Shown here: positions 42,003 to 42,451 of the stretch, piece by piece
How the letters are laid out: every line of letters begins with the position of its first letter
Position numbering within the stretch: position 1 is the stretch's first letter
Assembly: GCA_017860005.1 (NCBI GenBank)
Contig: JAFNAE010000013.1
Span: forward strand, 1-42,451
DNA: 42,451 nt
Direction: 5' to 3'
From: Acidobacteriota bacterium
Lineage (GTDB): Bacteria > Acidobacteriota > Thermoanaerobaculia > Multivoradales > JAGPDF01
Notes under the pieces: model-generated
Database searches by the model: none
What the model was told of the DNA's origin: nothing
The model's input: the letters and a program-made list of their open reading frames with translations, nothing else
Made by a program: the position numbers and the translations under genes

Positions 42003-42451
42003 ATGCCCCTCCATCCCTATCAGAGCAAGCTCCCGAGGCTGGGGGAGCGGGTCTTCGTGGCGCCCTCGGCGCACCTCGCCGGGGACCTCGAAGCCGGGGA
42101 CGACTGCTCGTTCTGGTTCCACGTCGGCGCGCGCGGCGACGTCCACTGGATCCGGATCGGGGCGCGCACCAGCATCCAGGACGGGACGATCCTGCACGTC
42201 ACCCACGAGTCTCACCCGCTGTCGATCGGCCACGACGTCGTCGTCGCCCACGGCTGCGTGATCCACGGCTGCACGCTCGAGGACGGCTGCCTGGTCGGCA
42301 TCGGCGCGCGCGTGCTCGACGGCGCGCTGGTCGAGCGCGGCGCTCAGGTCGGCGCGGGCGCGGTGGTCACGCCGGGCACGCGCGTGCCGGCGGGGATGCT
42401 CGCGGTGGGCGTGCCGGCCAAGGTGCTGCGCCCGCTCTCCGACGCCGAACG
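42003..42451 (+). CDS. Gamma-class carbonic anhydrase-like protein (3' end outside window)
   Basis: The first 149 codons of a gene that runs off the right edge, from the ATG at 42003. It has the left-handed beta-helix of the gamma carbonic anhydrase/YrdA/PaaY group: FWFHVGARGDVHWIRIG, TSIQDGTILHVTHES, then GHDVVVAHGCVIHGC. The zinc ligands are His65, His83 and His88. Proteins of this family number about 170-200 residues, so most of the protein is here. It may hydrate CO2, but many YrdA-type members show little activity. Confidence 0.92.
   Translation, partial: MPLHPYQSKLPRLGERVFVAPSAHLAGDLEAGDDCSFWFHVGARGDVHWIRIGARTSIQDGTILHVTHESHPLSIGHDVVVAHGCVIHGCTLEDGCLVGIGARVLDGALVERGAQVGAGAVVTPGTRVPAGMLAVGVPAKVLRPLSDAE

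Overview
The window is 42.5 kb of very GC-rich bacterial chromosome (third codon positions are almost all G or C). It carries about 38 protein genes, with no RNA genes, CRISPR array, insertion sequence or phage module that I can see. Several gene types occur together: secreted proteins of the 'VVVWES' and FG-GAP propeller kinds, a membrane winged-helix regulator with TPR repeats, a propeller-GGDEF sensor, and secreted proteins ending in a 'DGFESGD..RWS'-like tail. This mix suggests an Acidobacteriota-type organism, perhaps Thermoanaerobaculia. That is inference from protein style, not a phylogenetic result.

Layout. (1) 1-2400: the start of a secreted protein, a legumain/caspase-fold (clan CD) cysteine peptidase with a C-terminal membrane anchor, and a small lipoprotein cytochrome c. 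(2) 2432-7932, minus strand: a six-gene respiratory operon encoding a small one-helix protein, a CuA subunit II, a haem-copper subunit I, a membrane-fused Sco copper chaperone, a cytochrome b/ferredoxin/MvhD-like fusion and an anchored hypothetical protein. Subunit I keeps all haem and CuB histidines but has Gln where oxygen reductases have the cross-linked Tyr, so it is more likely an NO reductase of the eNOR kind than an O2 reductase. (3) 8466-12514, minus strand: a membrane-bound group 1 [NiFe] hydrogenase (small subunit, large subunit, cytochrome b, maturation protease) whose small subunit has all six cysteines of the oxygen-tolerant [4Fe-3S] proximal cluster. (4) 12756-19449: the complete Hyp maturation set, hypA-hypB-nickel permease on plus and hypF-hypC-hypD-hypE on minus. 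Together these blocks could couple H2 oxidation to reduction of NO or another acceptor.

(5) 19772-27865, minus strand: a six-gene operon with two tandem pairs of MBOAT (AlgI-like) acyltransferase and SGNH/AlgX-like protein, led by a TolB-propeller/LamG envelope protein and closed by a DinB/YfiT-like protein; it probably acylates an exopolysaccharide. (6) 27892-32567, minus strand: a class V PLP enzyme, a PilB/GspE ATPase and a seven-bladed FG-GAP propeller protein. (7) 32682-38551, plus strand: a CadC-like TPR regulator, an EamA-type transporter and a propeller-GGDEF sensor. (8) 38571-42451: chorismate synthase and a YbgC-like thioesterase on minus, then two secreted proteins and a gamma carbonic anhydrase running off the end on plus.

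A recurring regulatory theme is a TANNNT hexamer ending 6-8 nt before the start codon with no clear Shine-Dalgarno at a usable distance. It occurs at seven confidently called genes and one candidate, and suggests widespread leaderless transcripts.
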